This document shows, piece after piece, positions 27,501 through 42,500 of a stretch of DNA of 64,000 nt (its first letter is position 1; every line of letters begins with the position of its first letter). The notes below the pieces were generated by a model that was given only the letters and a program-made list of their open reading frames with translations, did no database searches and had not been told where the DNA came from. Source of the stretch: Rhyacophila brunnea. Taxonomy: Eukaryota; Arthropoda; Insecta; Trichoptera; Rhyacophilidae. Both the position numbers and the translations under genes were made by a program. The DNA is taken from assembly GCA_022495005.1 (NCBI GenBank), contig JAGYXB010002078.1, forward strand, positions 124,001 through 188,000, given 5' to 3'.

Positions 27501-30500
27501 TAATGCAAGTTATTTATTATCTTCGAATGCAATGCGATAACCTGTTTGCAATAATTTAGATTGCATTATTTGTTGAAATTATTACCATTTATTTCAATAT
27601 GCAACGATCATCATTTTCTACAAACACTTAACCATATTGCATTCGAAGTATGAGCAATAACTAGCACTACCATCGATGTTTACAGTTTTGTGACACGGCC
27701 TGACTATAATAGTGGGTCTTGGTTTTCCAATTTGGAGACGTAATTCACTTAAAATACATATCTAGATTACCTACATATAAAATAAACCCTATTGGTGCAG
27801 ACAGCAATGATTTAACTTCATAAAATTTTAATGATCTTTTTAATAATTCACCTGTTTCATTTAAACGCGCTATCTCCAAAATTTTGTATAAATAGATATA
27901 TATATATATATAAATATGAAACTGAGACAGATTATAGTTACCCATGACTTATTTTTAAAAAAATTATATAACAAAATCGTGATTTTGAATCGCCTGAATT
28001 ATAAAGTTAAGTTTGTATTATTATTATTTATTTATAAAATAAAAACTGTAACCCATGTTCGTTGTATATTATTTTTGTAATATGCTTGAAGATTCCTTAA
28101 GATGAAACTCTCACATCGCTAAAACGATTCAAATAGAATAGTAGAAAAACCTAAATCAATAAGTAAACTCACTTTGTTAGTTTGTTAGAGAATAATAAAA
28201 TTATTGTAAAAGAGTTTTTCTAATGCTGTAAATAGAAAAGTATTTTTTTTTACCAAAACGGGCTTTGGGCTCTTTTGGCTAAGCAACCTCGATATGCTAT
28301 TCTTCTAATGATGCATCGTTCTAGATTCTAGGTGAACAGATGGATAGATATAATATGTATCAGTCGCAAAGCGTGTCAATCTGTAAGCCCCCTAAGACCT
28401 GTCGAAGTTTCGTGGTTGCACACGATGTGTGAGAATACACTTAATGCTTGCATATTTGTCAATATGGTGTTACATTGTATCAAATTATTATTATCGAAAA
28501 TATACACAATATTTTAACTTATAACCGTCTACGTCTAAAATTAAATTTAATTAAAGAAATAGGGTATTCGGTGAATACACTATATTATACAAGTAAAACT
28601 ATTTAATTCGCTCTCTATATTCATAATCTTCAACGTCGTCATCATCGTCAGTATATCTTCACTGTACATGCCAATACTTGGTGTAACCCTCAAATTTCAA
28701 ATTGTTCAGGAATTGAAAAAAAACTGTGGGCATTGGATTTATTTATTATTTTATATAATATTTATTTATTATTTTATATATTATACTATTTTATTAGAAA
28801 TTGAGAATAATTTTCTTTTATTGACACACCAGTGGCATGCATTTTAAGGGTTACAGCATTTGGCTGGAATATTTTTTGTCAAGTTGTAAATGGCTTAAAA
28901 ATAGATTTGAATTATTTTGACATGACATATTTGTTTTGGGATTTATGATACTTGGCCAGTTCGTGTAAGAGAATGCCATAATTCAATTGCCATCAATGTG
29001 TTCTATTGTTGAAACAAGTTGAACATAATAAAAAATAACTTCATCATACGCAGTGATGCAATTAACGTAATTAATGCCTAGTGGGAGTGGCGGGTGAAGC
29101 TCGGTCAGGGCAAATAAATCAAGGGCTGCGGTCCAAATATGGTCCGGTCAAAGATTTTCAGGGATACAAAACTTGGGGGTCGCGTTCCGAATGTGGTCCC
29201 GTTCAAATTTGCAGGGGATAAAATCTGCGGGTCGTGGTCCAGAAATGGCCCGGTTTTGAAAATTACCGGTAGGTAAATAAATTTAATTAGGTTATGTTAA
29301 TGCCTATATCGTAAATTTATAAGTAACTATGATTAACTTAAAAAAAATGTTCTGAGATGGCGTCAGGTCGAGACCAGTATAATGATCGCATGCATAATGC
29401 TTCTTGTTTTATATTAATAAATTAAATTAAATTATATTTTATATCCACAACGGTGCAATCGAGTATTGGACGAGTCCGTTAAAAGTGTACTGTTGACTCT
29501 GTCGAAATTCGACCACATTGTTCCAATCTTCGTTTGCACCTTGTGGATAACTAACTACCACCCATATTACTAGCCTGCACACGCACATTCTTTCCTGCGT
29601 GAAAACGTAGTGTGCGCGATGTCGCGCGAGAAAGATCGTGCGTATAAAGTCGCGTAGCGAACAACGGAAAGAGTGAGGTTTTGTCCAATATTTCACGCAT
29701 GCCACGCGTCGAATCGTTTTTTAATACGTTTTTCCACGTATCTTCACAATAGACGTTCGCAATTTCTCCCGCCAATTTATTACGGACCTTGTGGACATGT
29801 ATAAAACATTCCCATGTTTGTGGAGAATAAAACCGGCGGCATAAAACATAGATGATGCTCTACGCAGATATAATGAATCAACATAAATTCATAAGTATTT
29901 TTTAAATTAATTTAATGGTGTTAACTGTCAATTCTTGGTAGAAAAACATTATATTAATTAGATGAAAAACACAATATTATATCGTACATAACACGTTGGA
30001 TAACACTAATTATTTACTTTTATTAATGCATTATTAAGTTCTAAAAAGTTTTGAATTAATGGTAATTATTATAATATTATATAATTCTGAGGGGTCCAGT
30101 TGCAAAAGCGCCACTGTTTGCTTTTTGTGATTTTTCAGAATCAAGAAAAAACGATTCACAGGTTTATTTTGAGGGAAAACCAAGATACCATAGGTTTTAT
30201 TTAGAAAGCGTATCTCCAATTTACCATGAATAATGATGTAATTCAAATATATATATACTGAATAAGTAAATATTTAAGAAAGTTTTTTTGACAGTGGCGG
30301 GTTTGCGGCGCACTATTATATTGAACAGTGGCAGTTTTGCTTAAAATTAAATTCAATGTAACAGTTCATTTTGCCATCATTATTTTAACCCACTTATGAC
30401 CGGTACATTTTTTAAATAGATCGCGCACTGAGCATCAGTTGAAACAAGATTATAATATAGACTGTTTCTTGAGTTTATAGTTTTGCGTGTATATTTCATA

Positions 30501-33500
30501 AAACAGACTATGTAGGCAATTCATAATAATTAGAATTATCAGTTTTTTGACTCGTTTAATGTAAGTATTGAAACCTATATACATTTAATTTTTGTAACTT
30601 AATCATTCAAAGATTTCAAAATAACTTACATATTGTAATGTAGGTGAAATTATGATATATATTAGAATTCAATAATGAAAACAAGAAAAATATAAAATAG
30701 GTAGGTACCTACTGTACTTTAAGTTAGAAAAAGTTTACTTTAAAGCATATAAAAATAATATATTGCCATACAAGATAAAACGGGTAAGATTTTTTTCATA
30801 AAACGAGTTAATTTTTTTTCGAATATCTTGTATAATTTTGTTAAAGGTATTCCTGTTTCTTGCAACTATGTTTACAGGTTTTTCCGATATCCAGATTTGG
30901 TGAATTTTTCGATGAGTATCTCTAACAAAAACATGTATAATGTACAAAAAATTATATCACCAATTTGAAAACTACTGTAGGTACCTACATATTGGTTTTG
31001 GATAGATAGTTCGGTACTTTAAACATTTTTACGGAAAACTGATGAATATGTTATATTTAACTAAATCTGCTTTCCGTAAATATATTTATTCTAATCACAA
31101 CAAAACTATTACATACTTAGGTACCTACCATAAATTCAAAAGAAATAAAAATTTCCATTTTTTTTAAATATTGTTCTGAATCTGTTAATAAATATGTTAT
31201 ATTTAATTAAATCTGCTTTTCGTAAATATTCTTATTCTTATCACAACAAATTTATTACATAAGTACCATAAATTCAAATGACAAATAAATCCATTTTTTT
31301 ATTCTGAATGGGTTGATAAATATGTTTTATTTAATTGAATCTGCTTTCCGTCAATATGTTTATTCTGATCACAACAAAATTATTAAATACCTACCTACTA
31401 TAAATTCAAATGACAAAAAAATCCATTTTTTTTTAAATATTGTTCTGAATGGATTGATAAATATGTTCTTTTTAATTAAACTGCTTTCCGTAAATATTTT
31501 TATTCTGAGCATAACAAAATTATTACATACCATAAATTTAAATGAGATAATTTTTTTTTTTTTTGAATATTGTTCTGAATGGGTTGAGAAAATGGCACCC
31601 ATTTCAATGTCAAAAGAAGCATAACTTTGAAGAGTAAAATCATAATGTTTAACTTTTGCCACGTTTCTTTTCTAGTTTTTTATTGTTGTATACCCTTTTA
31701 TGACTTGGTTTTCCATCACAGGTGTCACTTTCACGTCCATTTTCACAACGAAATTCAACTTTTTAATAAAGCATAATGACTATCATCTGACAAAAACAAC
31801 ACCGCATAGCCATACAAATTGTATACCCAAACTGTTATGTGATTGGTTGAAATTGAACAGTGGCGAGTTTGCACTTCACAGCATATTTTAAAGTGATTTT
31901 TATAGTATGAAGGGTTGCCTTTGCTTAAAAACGAAGACTACACTCGATAGATTTTTTGATACACTTTCATGATCAGTAGCTAACTCAATATCGATCAAAA
32001 TCAAACAGTGGCGCTTTTGCAACTAGACCCCTCATCTATTGTAATATATTATAGAATATTTTACTCTGCATAATTTATAATAATAAACCCGTTAATTAAC
32101 TTTCAACGGATTTTTATAATCCAATTATGTGATGGAAGAAATAGCAGATGAAAGAATGCATCTTAACGGTATAATTATTATCTTTTTAGTTAGAAGAGAA
32201 GCCTCGGTGGATGAACACTTCTCATTTATAATTAAAAATTTTCAACGCGTTCATTCAAAGTCTTATGAGAAAACCACAGAAAACCTGGAGAAAACACACT
32301 CAATACAAAAATATAGAACGGAAAATATAATAAAAGGAATCATCACTTGACGAAAGCCGGCAGATGTTTGTTTGTCAAGTGCAGTTTGCGTGAATAGTGG
32401 GGATTTGGGGTGGGGTAAGTGTGTATAATGAACTTGCTAAATCAAAAGGACCTAAAATATATTTTATTTTCAATTTTACAGGAAATTAATTTGAAAATAG
32501 AACTGTATTGACATCTACAATATATTTTCCACCATATCTACCTAATCAAAAAATAGTTATAACTTCATTAATTCCATCAACTTGTTATGTTTATATATTG
32601 AATATGTCTATTGGAATTGGGCTTAGCAACTCAGATTTCGCTTTTCGATATCTTCAGGCAATATCATTAAAAATATATAGCCTAAACACATATTTACCTT
32701 ATTTAACACTACAGCACATCGTGAGGCCAAATTATGGTAAGAGTTAAACGGCAGTATAATAGTAAATGTAAAAAAATCACGTAAACATACACGCTTTAAA
32801 ATAAATCTCATTATTAATGACGTATTATAACCTCAACAAGTGGTAAGCCAGTATCTCACGCACTTCACCATGAGGTCTGTACTATTATGTAAACTGACCT
32901 GTGATATATATATATATATATATATATTTTATGTTACTTTTTTGTGTATAATTTAATTATTCATTATTCTTCCTCATTTTTCTCATGTAATTTTCTAATG
33001 TAATTTCTTTATATTTATGTTATTCTTACTATTTATCTTGTTAGGCTTAACTATAGTATAGTGTATACATGGAATTGCTGGTTGCAATAACTTTTCATTA
33101 TTATATTTCCTTAATAAAAAAAAATAAAAATAAATTAAATTAAAAATTAAAAAAAATATAATGGAGAGTTATCAATTTTATTCTAATATACAACCTATCT
33201 GGATTCAATTAATATTTAGTGATAAACAATCCCATTCACTAAACGAAATACTGAAATGTATTGTATGTGAAATGTAAACCATTTATTCACAAGATTTGAG
33301 AATAATTAATATTCGTTGAATAAAAGAAATGGTTTATTAAAAAATGTTAACAAGTTCTAGTAGACGTTATACTCGTAACTAAAATATTTTGGCGAGAGCC
33401 GGCCGTCGGTTAGTAATTAAGGCAATTAATATTCCTTGATTTAAAACACAAAAACTGATAGTCAATAATAACGGAATTTTATAAGCATTTCATGTAGGAC

Positions 33501-36500
33501 CTACTAATTTAAATTATCGTAATTAAGTAGGAGGCCTGTGGCTTAATTGGTTAAAGCATATTGGCGCGATACCAGTGGTCAGGGGTCGTATTTTTTCCAG
33601 ATTTTTTTTTCTACTAGGTATATTTGAGGTGTTTTCAAGTTATGTATGAAATGTATATATTTAATATCTTACATCTAACAACCACATTCGTTTATCAGGT
33701 ACCTATCTATATTTTAACGTGTCCGGAAAATTAGTTAACCGTACCACACACATTTCACAGATGGATAACAATAAAGTATTGAGATCAAATACATGTTTAA
33801 ATAAAACGTTTAAAAAAAAACATAATAAAAACCACCGGTATACAAGAAGACAAAGAAAAATATGTAAGTACGTAAGTAAATTATAAATATCTAACTACAA
33901 TCATGTTATCTTATCGTATAATTTATATAAAATTATGTTAGGTGCGAGTGTTATATATATTATTATAATATAAAAAGGACAGCGTGATAATCAGAAATTT
34001 GCAGCCAATCAATTTCAAATTAATGTTCTTATTGAAACTAATAAAATTGAAACATTACTGTCTGAAATACTCCACGAACAACTCGTATTATTTTAATCTT
34101 GATGCTATACGGCCACCTCCTTCTTGTAAGACAGCTCACGGTGAATTTTACTATGGCAAAATATTGTACCTACAATTTACATGTAACCATATTTTGATAC
34201 TAGGTATCTCTTCCACGTTGTTTTCCATGTCTTCTACAAGTCTTGTAGTATACGCTATCTGATTTTTATACAATAATAATTTTTTATAGTAAAATTACCC
34301 CAGAGAAGTTTCCTATTGATATTTTGATCGGTTTCAACATGTCATCTTTCAATCCAGAGAATTTTTTAAAAGCTTTGTCGAGGTGATGCCCAGCCAACCA
34401 TATAGCTTCTGTGATTGAAGGAAAATTGGGTTTCTTTCCAGGTATCTACAATTTGACATACTTTATTTAATGGCCTTAATATTAATATTATTCACATACT
34501 CACCAAAAATACGACGAAACGTGATCAAATTGAGGGAATATTAAAAAAATCGTTGTGTGTACTTATGTACGCGCGTTAGAAGTTATACTTCTTTGGCGTA
34601 ACAAAACAAAATATTATTGCAGAATGTACCAACTTTGAAAGAAACAAATCTCAAAACCTGTGTTTGAAAAATTTAGCAAACCGCTATTTCGACCATCTTT
34701 GCTTAACCCATAGCTTACGGGCTGCACAACATTGTGTTTTTGCTAATTACTTTGCTACTACAAATGCAAATTAACACGTTAATTACAAAATTAATTAAAA
34801 GGGCTCGTAAGCATTGTGTTAAATAGATGACTGTACAACTATTTTCGTTAACAATAATAATTTATTAGTTATTACAAATCAAAAGTAAAACATAGCCCAT
34901 TTAATGGTTTAACTGAAACGTGATAGGTATTGGCTTTTGTGATGAAACATAATAATTATTATTGTCTTCAATTATTATAAATCGCTAATAAATAAATTGA
35001 CATGTGATATACGACAAAAAATGTCCTAAACTGTAAAAATATATATTTTTGTGTATGAAGTATCTAAATATTGTAAATGTACAACATACCATTGTTTGAA
35101 TTATTTACCAACTCAACATTTACAAAATTAATTTTTTTATTGATATATAATTTTACTCATAAATAAAAGTTGCAACATTCAGTCTTTACCCAACCGGCCC
35201 AAGCCACAGCCCTCAATATCACAGCTGAAAATTACAAACATCCAGCATTTAGAACACCCGAACGTCGTCGCGCAAAGTAAATTATGTTGCATCGGCGGTA
35301 AAAACTTCCGCCCCACGCCAAATTAATGCATTACATTTGCGCGCGCAACTTCGTCCCACGCCAAAATATACTAAAAAAAAATACACTCTGATCTGTTTTC
35401 CCAAACACGCCTAAAGAATTAGTATAACTTTAAAAGTTTTAAACAACACTAAACTCAGGGCTCGAAATGGGTCGGAACGCACCCGAGCGCCGTTCCGGTT
35501 CGTGAAATCGGTAAAATTATCGCTCCGTCTCGTGGAAAAAATAATTTGACCGTGTAAGCTAGATAGGTAATATAATAAAAAATCTAACACATTTATTTTT
35601 GTAAAGTACTCATAAAATTTGAAAACAACGAGTACCTATATTAATATCTTCAGAAAATAGTTGAGCGCTCCGGTTCGTTAACTTTTCCATTTCGAGCGCT
35701 GACCAAACTCCCACAAAATGCTGACATAACGTCCCCATCGATGAAGCGTTTTCGTTTGAGGAATTCTTGCTGAATTATAGAAATAGGCTGCTTCAGACTC
35801 ATGAATCACTGACTCAATGCATATTGAGGACGCCGAGCGTCGTGACTGACAAACATTGAGCGCGAGGAACTCTCTTCTAATTGCTGTTCCACTCGACTCG
35901 TGTATTTAAATCGAATCCTGTGTCATTCCAGATGCACTCATATGATGCATAAGTGAGGCTTCCCCACATTCAGAGTGTGGTGAAATCGCACTGGAGCGCC
36001 GTTCCGGTTCGTGAAATCGGTAAAATTATCGCTCCGTCTCGTGGAAAAAATATGTTGACCGTCTGAACTAGATATGCACTATTATAATAGAAAGTCTAAC
36101 ACACTTATTTTTAAAAAAACACACATGAAATTTGATAACTAATATATTCTCAATATTAAATATTAAAAATATTTTCAAAAAACTGTCGAGCGCTTCGGTT
36201 CGTAAATTTTTCCATTTCGAGCGCTGGATGTGATTCAAACCACGAACCATATCGTAGAAACCTGCAACCTGTATCCCTTCCCCGTAAAAGTTTCAGTCAT
36301 ATAACTAAGCCGAACCGGAGACTTACGTGAATATAATATGCCCTGCCAGATCCGCTGTGACTTTGTATGTGCCTAGTTTTGTGTTTTTTAGTTTTTTTTT
36401 CGTTTACATTTAACGCTGTTCGATATAATAAGTGATATAAACCATTAGTAATGGTTAATTATCGATATCACCTTAATAAAAACTATAGCTTATCGGTGAG

Positions 36501-39500
36501 ATCGTAATTGATGAGCTAAGATAACACAAACGGACCTAACGATCCTAATAATTGATAAAGAAAAATTGTAAAGCGGAGCGGGTGGGTCCATTAAAAAAAA
36601 ACCATAATTTTTAAGGCAGCAGGAAAGGGGTAGAGTTAACGAAATCTACCTTCCGCGTTTACCCTGCCTAGGTACTAGCTTGTCGTTGCGTCAACCACGG
36701 GCCCTACTTTTTCGGCGAATTTTTCGTTTTCACCGAACTGGTTATCGAATTCGTTATTGAGATCGTTAGCATCTGTTTGTGTCGTTCGCTTTGTTTTGAC
36801 TTTTAGACATTCTGCATCAGAATAAAAATGCAAATATGTTCCCAGATGGTTTCACTGACAAAGTATAATGGTAGAATGCCGGGTGGGGTGGAACCAATCC
36901 ATTGAAAAGACGATTCGAGACAGTCAAATCTTCTGGGTTATGATCAACAGCCATTAAGTTCCATGCGCCTAATAAATTTGCATTGTAAACACAGAGTATG
37001 GGAGGTAAACTTTGGATTGATAGTGTCTGAGATAGCATGGTAATTATGACAAGAATACGTTTAAACTTACCACTTTTGTGCCAACCGGACCCTTTAATAA
37101 GAATAGCCAACTGTTGTCAGATATTTTTTGTTCGTGTCTGAATATAGCCACAATCAACATAAAGCTGAATACGAGCTTGTGTTTTTCGAAAAGTCCTCGC
37201 GATATATTTTTGTACACGGCTAATGTTATTTCGTAAAGCAACGACTTCAATAGTTCTTCGAAATTTTCTTGTTTTTTGGCAGTCCGAATTACATTATTGA
37301 ATACCTGTGAATAGAAAAATATAATTTCGTAATTACGAAAAATCAACCCGATAAAAAAATAGCGGTAGGTACAATAACTATTATGTCGACAGCATTTTCA
37401 TACTATCTCTATATTTAAAATATGATTTACTTAATTAATTAAAAGATACTATATGGGTGACTTGTAAATAAAACTTTTGTTAATAAATATATGGTAAATT
37501 TTTATTAATATGTAAACAATTTATTGGGACACTGGTAGGTACAGTTAGAGCTTGCGATAGAGATATATCGTCTAGAAAATTCTCGAGAAATAATCAGAAA
37601 ATGCCAGAAATGAAGAAAATGAAGTTTTACGAAGTTTCGATAATTCTCATTTCTTGAGGAATAATATATAAGATAAGCTGCTGACCGCAACCTGAATTTA
37701 AAAAAAAAGCAATTAAATTTGATTTCGCGATATTTTTTATTGACGAAATTTCTTTATCGGAAAATCTAAATTACTTTTAAACAATCGGCAGGAATAAATA
37801 AATTCGTAGCAATGTCGATTTATTGAGATTCTCGAGAATTCTCTAGAAATCAAAAAACTAATCTAGAATTCTCGAGAAAATAAAAATATGACGGATTTTG
37901 AGAATAATTATGGAAAATCAAGATAATATGAAAATACTTTAGCAATCATACCCTCTATGTACAATTGATGTGCCTAATAGGGAGAAATTTGATTGTACAT
38001 ACAAAAGTTCAACATAGTGTAGAATAATGGTAATGTAGGAATAGAGTGTCTGGAACCATTGGCCATCGGTTTGCATCCCAGGTATGGCGAAATTCACACA
38101 CTGTTGTGTTTTTAAAAATGACACTATGTCACCACTATCTTTCTAATGAAGTTTACGTATTCTTCAAATGTAACTTTCTACGAATTCTTAATTTTTGCTC
38201 TTTGATATTATATAAGTATATTAAATTAAATTTATTATAAAAATTAAAAACTCACATTTGTAAAATATTTCAGCGAATATTGGTACATAGGGTCAATATC
38301 ACCGAGTGATGTGACAACAAAAAATAAAACAGACCCCCTAGTCGCTATTGGTCGATAAATCTCTCTAGCAATCGAGATTTTCTCCTCAGTCACTTCAGAA
38401 TCAAGCAAACGTGCTACGACTATTTCTGATGTTTCCTGGAATGATTTCAAAATTTTAATATATTACTGCAGTGGTATTAAAATTGTGTGTCGTGGTAGTC
38501 AGGGGCGTCATGTCAATCTACGGGGGTGCCAAGCTATTTGAAAATCATAATATTTCCGGACTTCATTATTCGACGCACAACGTTGCACGCTCACAATGAA
38601 AGATCGGATTGTTTCACAAGTTTATGATCTCCAATGTACCTTCTCTTGATATAACAGTACCCATATCAGATTAGCAACCGGTTTGAAAAATACTTTTAGA
38701 AAAATAATATGAAGAAGAAATGAGGGTGGGTAATGTCCAATGTAGATAGGAGGTCATTCGTTGCTTGGAAGAAACAAATAATTTTTCAAACTAAGCAAAA
38801 GTAAGGTACCTACGTTCTGCAATAATATTATATATTCGCATACATAATATTATTGCTGACGGTACCTATATCGATACAATACCCTTGAGACCGAAATGAA
38901 CATGATCATAATAGCACGCCAATAAAATCTGAATTTTTATTAATTCATCATGGGCACTTCTGAATCAATTATAACAGCTGTATGGCAAATATGAGTTTTG
39001 GTCCGATACAAAAATTATTTTTGTTTTGTTACGCCAAACAAGTATAACTTCTAACGCGCGTACATAAGTACACACACTGATTTATTTTTATTTTGAAAAA
39101 CAATTTAAGTATATTTATGTAGGTATATGACGTGATTAAATGCAATAGATTTTTTTAAATTATTAATTAGGTATTTTGGACAAGGCTGCAGTCATAATAA
39201 TATTATGCGCAAAGGTTTTAGGTTTGGCGATCGGAGCCTACCATATTGCAGACAATGCGATATAAAGACCTAAGTCACGTAACGCAAAGTTAATACAAAA
39301 AAACATATACAAACATAATATAACAACTACTAGTTAAAATCGTCGTTATTAACCAAGATGTCCGTAGCTTAATTGGAAAAGCATACTGGCGCGAATCCAG
39401 CAGATACAGGTCCAAGTCCCGTCGCGTGTCCTATTTTTTTCTACAAAATGTTTTTTTCTAGTTTTCTATTCTATTATAATATTATGCTTATGTGTTTTCA

Positions 39501-42500
39501 GTATCGATAAAATTGTTGTTAAACACATTTGTAAATTTCACTTTTTCCATAATATGTAATCTACACAGTTCATATTCTTTTTTATTATCTTACTTTGCCT
39601 TCATTCAGAGTTTCAATCAGTTCTTCGTCGTCCAGCACATTTTCAGTTGAAGAAAAGAGCATTCTCAATATCTTATCCTCTATAGCTTCCAGTTGTATTT
39701 TATCTTCGTTGATTCTTGTTATCAATTCTGAACGTTGTTGTTCCAAATCGGGTCTTTTTAATATCACCACATCTCTAATAACATAAGAAAAAGATAAAAT
39801 TAATGACGTTGACTTGATTTACGGGTTAAAGCGTTCAAAGTCAGGGACCAACAGTGAAGGCTTCCCTTAATTACAAAATCTTAAACAGTTGCAATTTTTT
39901 CGCGATCAGAGGTATTTAGGTATATATATAAATCTCACAGTACAACTAGATTACTGCATTGCTAACATTCAGTGTCGGTTTTTTGTACATACAAAATTTT
40001 GACACGTTCCAAACCTGTCATGCGAACAATACATAAAATTATTTTTTTTTTACTAAAAGTTAATTTATACCTACGCAGCTTCAAAACTAGTCAGCTTCTA
40101 GAGCGGTGGTTCTTAGCCGGTGCACCACGGAGCACTAGTGCACCGCTAGCTTGTTGTAAAAGTCCTTCGCGAAATTATGAAAACCGACGAAAGATCTAAT
40201 GTGGATTTGATTTTGCCGAATTGACTTAACATTGACGAAACATTCCCGAGGGAATTATTTCCGCTACAACAGAACATTTAACTGAATTGGAAAAAAAGAT
40301 TGCATATTACTTTCCTTCCTTAAATGTAGAAAATTATGACTGGATACGAAATTGATACACCGAGTTGTGAATTTTCGTAGCAAGAAGAATTAGTTACCTT
40401 GTCAATGGATCGTACTCTAAAAATTAAATTTTCTGAAATAACTATGGAGGAATTTTGAATTTCTTCCGAAGACGAATATCCAGCTCTCTACATGAGGGCT
40501 CTACATACACTAAATCTTGTTACAATTTTCAACATCATATTTGTGTGAGCTCGGTTTCTTAACAACAACTAATATAAATACTAAAAAACGAGAAAGACTT
40601 ACGAATTTAGACGAAGAATCGAGGGTAGCTATATCAAATATTTCTGAAATCTGCAAAACCCGACAAGCTCTAGTATCATAATATAATTGATTTTCACATC
40701 AAATAAATTCCATTTTGTTAAGGGTAATCAAAGTTACGTCCTTGTTTTCTGACCGTTTGATTTTGGTGCACCGTAATTTTTTTTATGTGCACCGTGACTT
40801 TGGTTAAAGGTTAAGAACCGCTGTTCTAGAGTCTCCAGATTCCGACAACCTCTTAAAAAGACGCGTATTGTTCACAATGTAGGAGTAAAAAATTAATCAA
40901 ACCATACAACAATCAACCAAAATATCAAAACCCTGACAATTTAACTGAATTTCTATATTTATAATACTCAATAACGGTTTATTAAGTGGATAACATTTCA
41001 TCAAGGGGGTCCCCAAACCTGTAATTATCTCGGGCCCCCACGGATTTAAACGCATAAATTAACTCCAGGGGGCGATTTTTTTTACATATTTTATTTAGTC
41101 GTTGAATCCTAATGAATGGCATGGGGGGACCATATGGATTGCGGTTCACTGGTATTACTGGTATAATATAATAATATGTACTTACGCCAAAAGTTGCTCC
41201 TCAAGACCCAATAGAGTGACTGTAAAATTGACTATGGTCACTTGAATGCAAATGAATGGCATATAATGAGGGTTAGATAGTTTGGTGGTCAAGTATAATT
41301 TGAAATTAGGATCATATTCAATATCAGAATCCCCGAGGTGAATCAATAGTCTTCCACCCTGTAATCACCACATATTATTTATCATCCACACTTCATTTAT
41401 ATATTTTAAACAGAAAAGTTTTAAGTCAAACTAAAGAGCTAGAAGAAGTCTTACCAACACACACCCACATCACCATGGCCCAAACAACCTGAAGTGAGCC
41501 CCCAGGCTACGATGTTTTGCAGCCCCCCCCCCCAACCTATCGCTAAGGTTAAGGGCAGTGTTTCTTAAATGGTATTTTGCTGAACTCCAGGGTTCCGTGT
41601 AAAATAAAGGGTATTCCGTGTATGTTTAGTGATTTTTGCTAATTTTAAATAAATCCACTTGAATAATAATTGTCGGCACTAGTAACATGCGGCGACCCTT
41701 CGCCATACTTGATTAATTATTCATTTTTATTAGTCAGGAAACATACTAAAAATAATTTAAAAATAAGAGTCTATTCGACAAATAGTGCCGCATGCAACTT
41801 TTTTTACTATTAGTGGTGTGTGTTTATCTCACCTAACTGGTCGACCTGCCACACCAGACCCCTCAAACCCAAGCCCTCAGGCTAGAGCCCTGTCAGCTCC
41901 GTCACTGTAGGGGCCATGCACATCACCATGTCCGATCCTAAAGTGGCCCGTAAACGAGCACCGAAAATTGCGCATTGCCGGCACTATTGCTATATACGCA
42001 TTTTTATGATTTTCATCTAAATATTCTAAATAATCTAAATAACGATAAATCGTGGTATTTAATTAATTTAATTTAATTTAATTAATCGATGAGATCTGTC
42101 ACATTTAACCTGATTGTTTTAATTTAAGTACGAATCACAATAGTTCATATTCGAAACGATTATTGTACATAATATTAATATTATATGGTAATTATTAATT
42201 TACTAGGAAAATAGTTGCTGTTTATAGACTTTCAAATTTATGGCTTTTCTGTCAAACTTTTTTGATTTTCCTATCTGTTTTAAGTGGTCCAGAACTGTTG
42301 GATTATTGTCTCATATACTTTTATATGGCATATAGTAGATTATAGCATATTATGCTTTTGTTGGTTATTATCAGATGATGAAAGACGCTCACGACTTTTG
42401 TCTTCAAGGCTTCGGTCTCCAAGATGAAATTTTTGAAACCACCATTGTACCGTGCGGTTATTAGCAGTATACCAAAATCATTGTTTAGTTTACCTGAGAA

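Noticed and set aside
29430..29820. Candidate additional dynein exon between exons 19 and 20
   Set aside because: Exons 19 and 20 are already in phase, and the number of residues between FSGL and the LLKAL helix is close to that remembered for DNAH2. Neither frame shows dynein motifs.
31041..31584. CRISPR-like array
   Set aside because: The units are contiguous, long and diverged along their length. There are no constant short repeats with unique spacers, and the context is eukaryotic.
36817..37110. Minus-strand frame of 97 codons overlapping exon 18
   Set aside because: It uses a different frame from the conserved dynein exon, which ends at a good GTAAGT donor at 37070. No family motif is present.
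39357..39430. Functional tRNA gene
   Set aside because: Residue 33 is G, stems have mismatches, and sister copies with decayed T-arms occur in other introns.
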